In this document: piece by piece, positions 63,890 through 64,000 of the stretch
Layout of the letters: every line of letters begins with the position of its first letter
Position numbering within the stretch: the first letter of the stretch is position 1
NCBI GenBank assembly: GCA_015657535.1
Contig: JADHZB010001130.1
Coordinates: forward strand, 32,727-96,726
Length of the DNA stretch: 64,000 nt
Direction: 5' to 3'
DNA from: Nephromyces sp. MM_2019
Lineage: Eukaryota > Apicomplexa > Aconoidasida > Nephromycida
Made by a program: the position numbers and the translations under genes
The notes under the pieces: generated by a model
Databases searched by the model: none
Told to the model about the DNA's origin: nothing
Seen by the model: only the letters and a program-made list of their open reading frames with translations

Positions 63890-64000
63890 GAGAAGAAGGT
63901 GGAGAAGAAGGTGAAAAAGGTGGAGAAGAATGTGGAGAAGAAGGTGGAGAAGAAGATGGAGAAGAAGATGGAGAAGAAGGTGAAAAAGGTGGAGAAGAAG
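63890..64000. repeat. GGAGAAGAAGGT-type tandem repeat at the right edge
   Basis: Units of 12 bases (variants GGAGAAGAAGGT, GGAGAAGAAGAT, GAAAAAGGT and GGAGAAGAATGT) continue off the window. On the transcribed minus strand they read CTTCTTCTCCACC and end in TTCTCCAG, the acceptor of the first visible UBA2 exon. The array thus supplies an intron's polypyrimidine tract. Reading it as a Ser/Pro-rich coding repeat was considered and judged less likely. Confidence 0.85.

Noticed and set aside
63855..64000. Minus-strand Ser/Pro-rich frame through the right-edge repeat
   Set aside because: It stops at 63855, while the frame starting after TTCTCCAG gives recognisable UBA2 sequence, so the repeat is better read as an intron end.
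1..64000. CRISPR arrays, bacterial operons, ribosome binding sites or insertion sequences
   Set aside because: The gene structure is clearly eukaryotic. Repeats found are microsatellites or short tandem arrays without regular spacers, and no transposase or terminal repeats were seen.

Overview
The window looks like a eukaryotic nuclear chromosome segment, most likely from an apicomplexan or close relative. Three things point there. Two adjacent genes carry ApiAP2-type DNA-binding domains, coding sequence is cut into many small exons with GT-AG introns of mostly 0.1-3 kb, and TTTAGGG-type telomere-like motifs occur inside introns. The DNA is AT-rich, with A- or T-runs and CA/TG microsatellites. 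I see no tRNA, rRNA, CRISPR array or recognisable transposon. Exon models below were built by hand from reading-frame phase, splice-site consensus and family motifs; no transcript data support them.

Layout, left to right. 1-14.5 kb is compositionally balanced, sparse sequence. It holds a provisional eight-exon plus-strand gene for a secreted protein with a tyrosine/proline-rich segment (4651-8029) and a provisional two-exon minus-strand secreted cysteine-containing protein (11182-11883). 14.5-19.2 kb holds the 3' part of a minus-strand PHD-finger gene. 20.9-37.2 kb is one very long minus-strand gene of 17 small exons, encoding a PHD-AWS-SET-postSET histone lysine methyltransferase of the NSD/SET2 kind. 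37.2-45.4 kb has no gene I can support firmly, but has a three-copy ~70 bp tandem repeat and two weak small candidates. 45.5-54.7 kb carries two tandem plus-strand ApiAP2 transcription-factor genes, each with a giant low-complexity first exon and a C-terminal AP2 domain broken by introns. 54.7-60.5 kb has one orphan plus-strand exon. 60.6-63.9 kb is the 3' end of a minus-strand gene for the SUMO-activating enzyme subunit UBA2, whose 5' part lies beyond the right edge.

Together the confident genes form a nuclear regulation neighbourhood: a histone methyltransferase, a PHD reader, two AP2 transcription factors and a SUMO E1 subunit. Transcribed blocks can be recognised by intron skew: A-runs on the plus strand inside minus-strand genes (about 14.5-37 kb and 58-64 kb) and T-runs inside plus-strand genes (about 45-54 kb).
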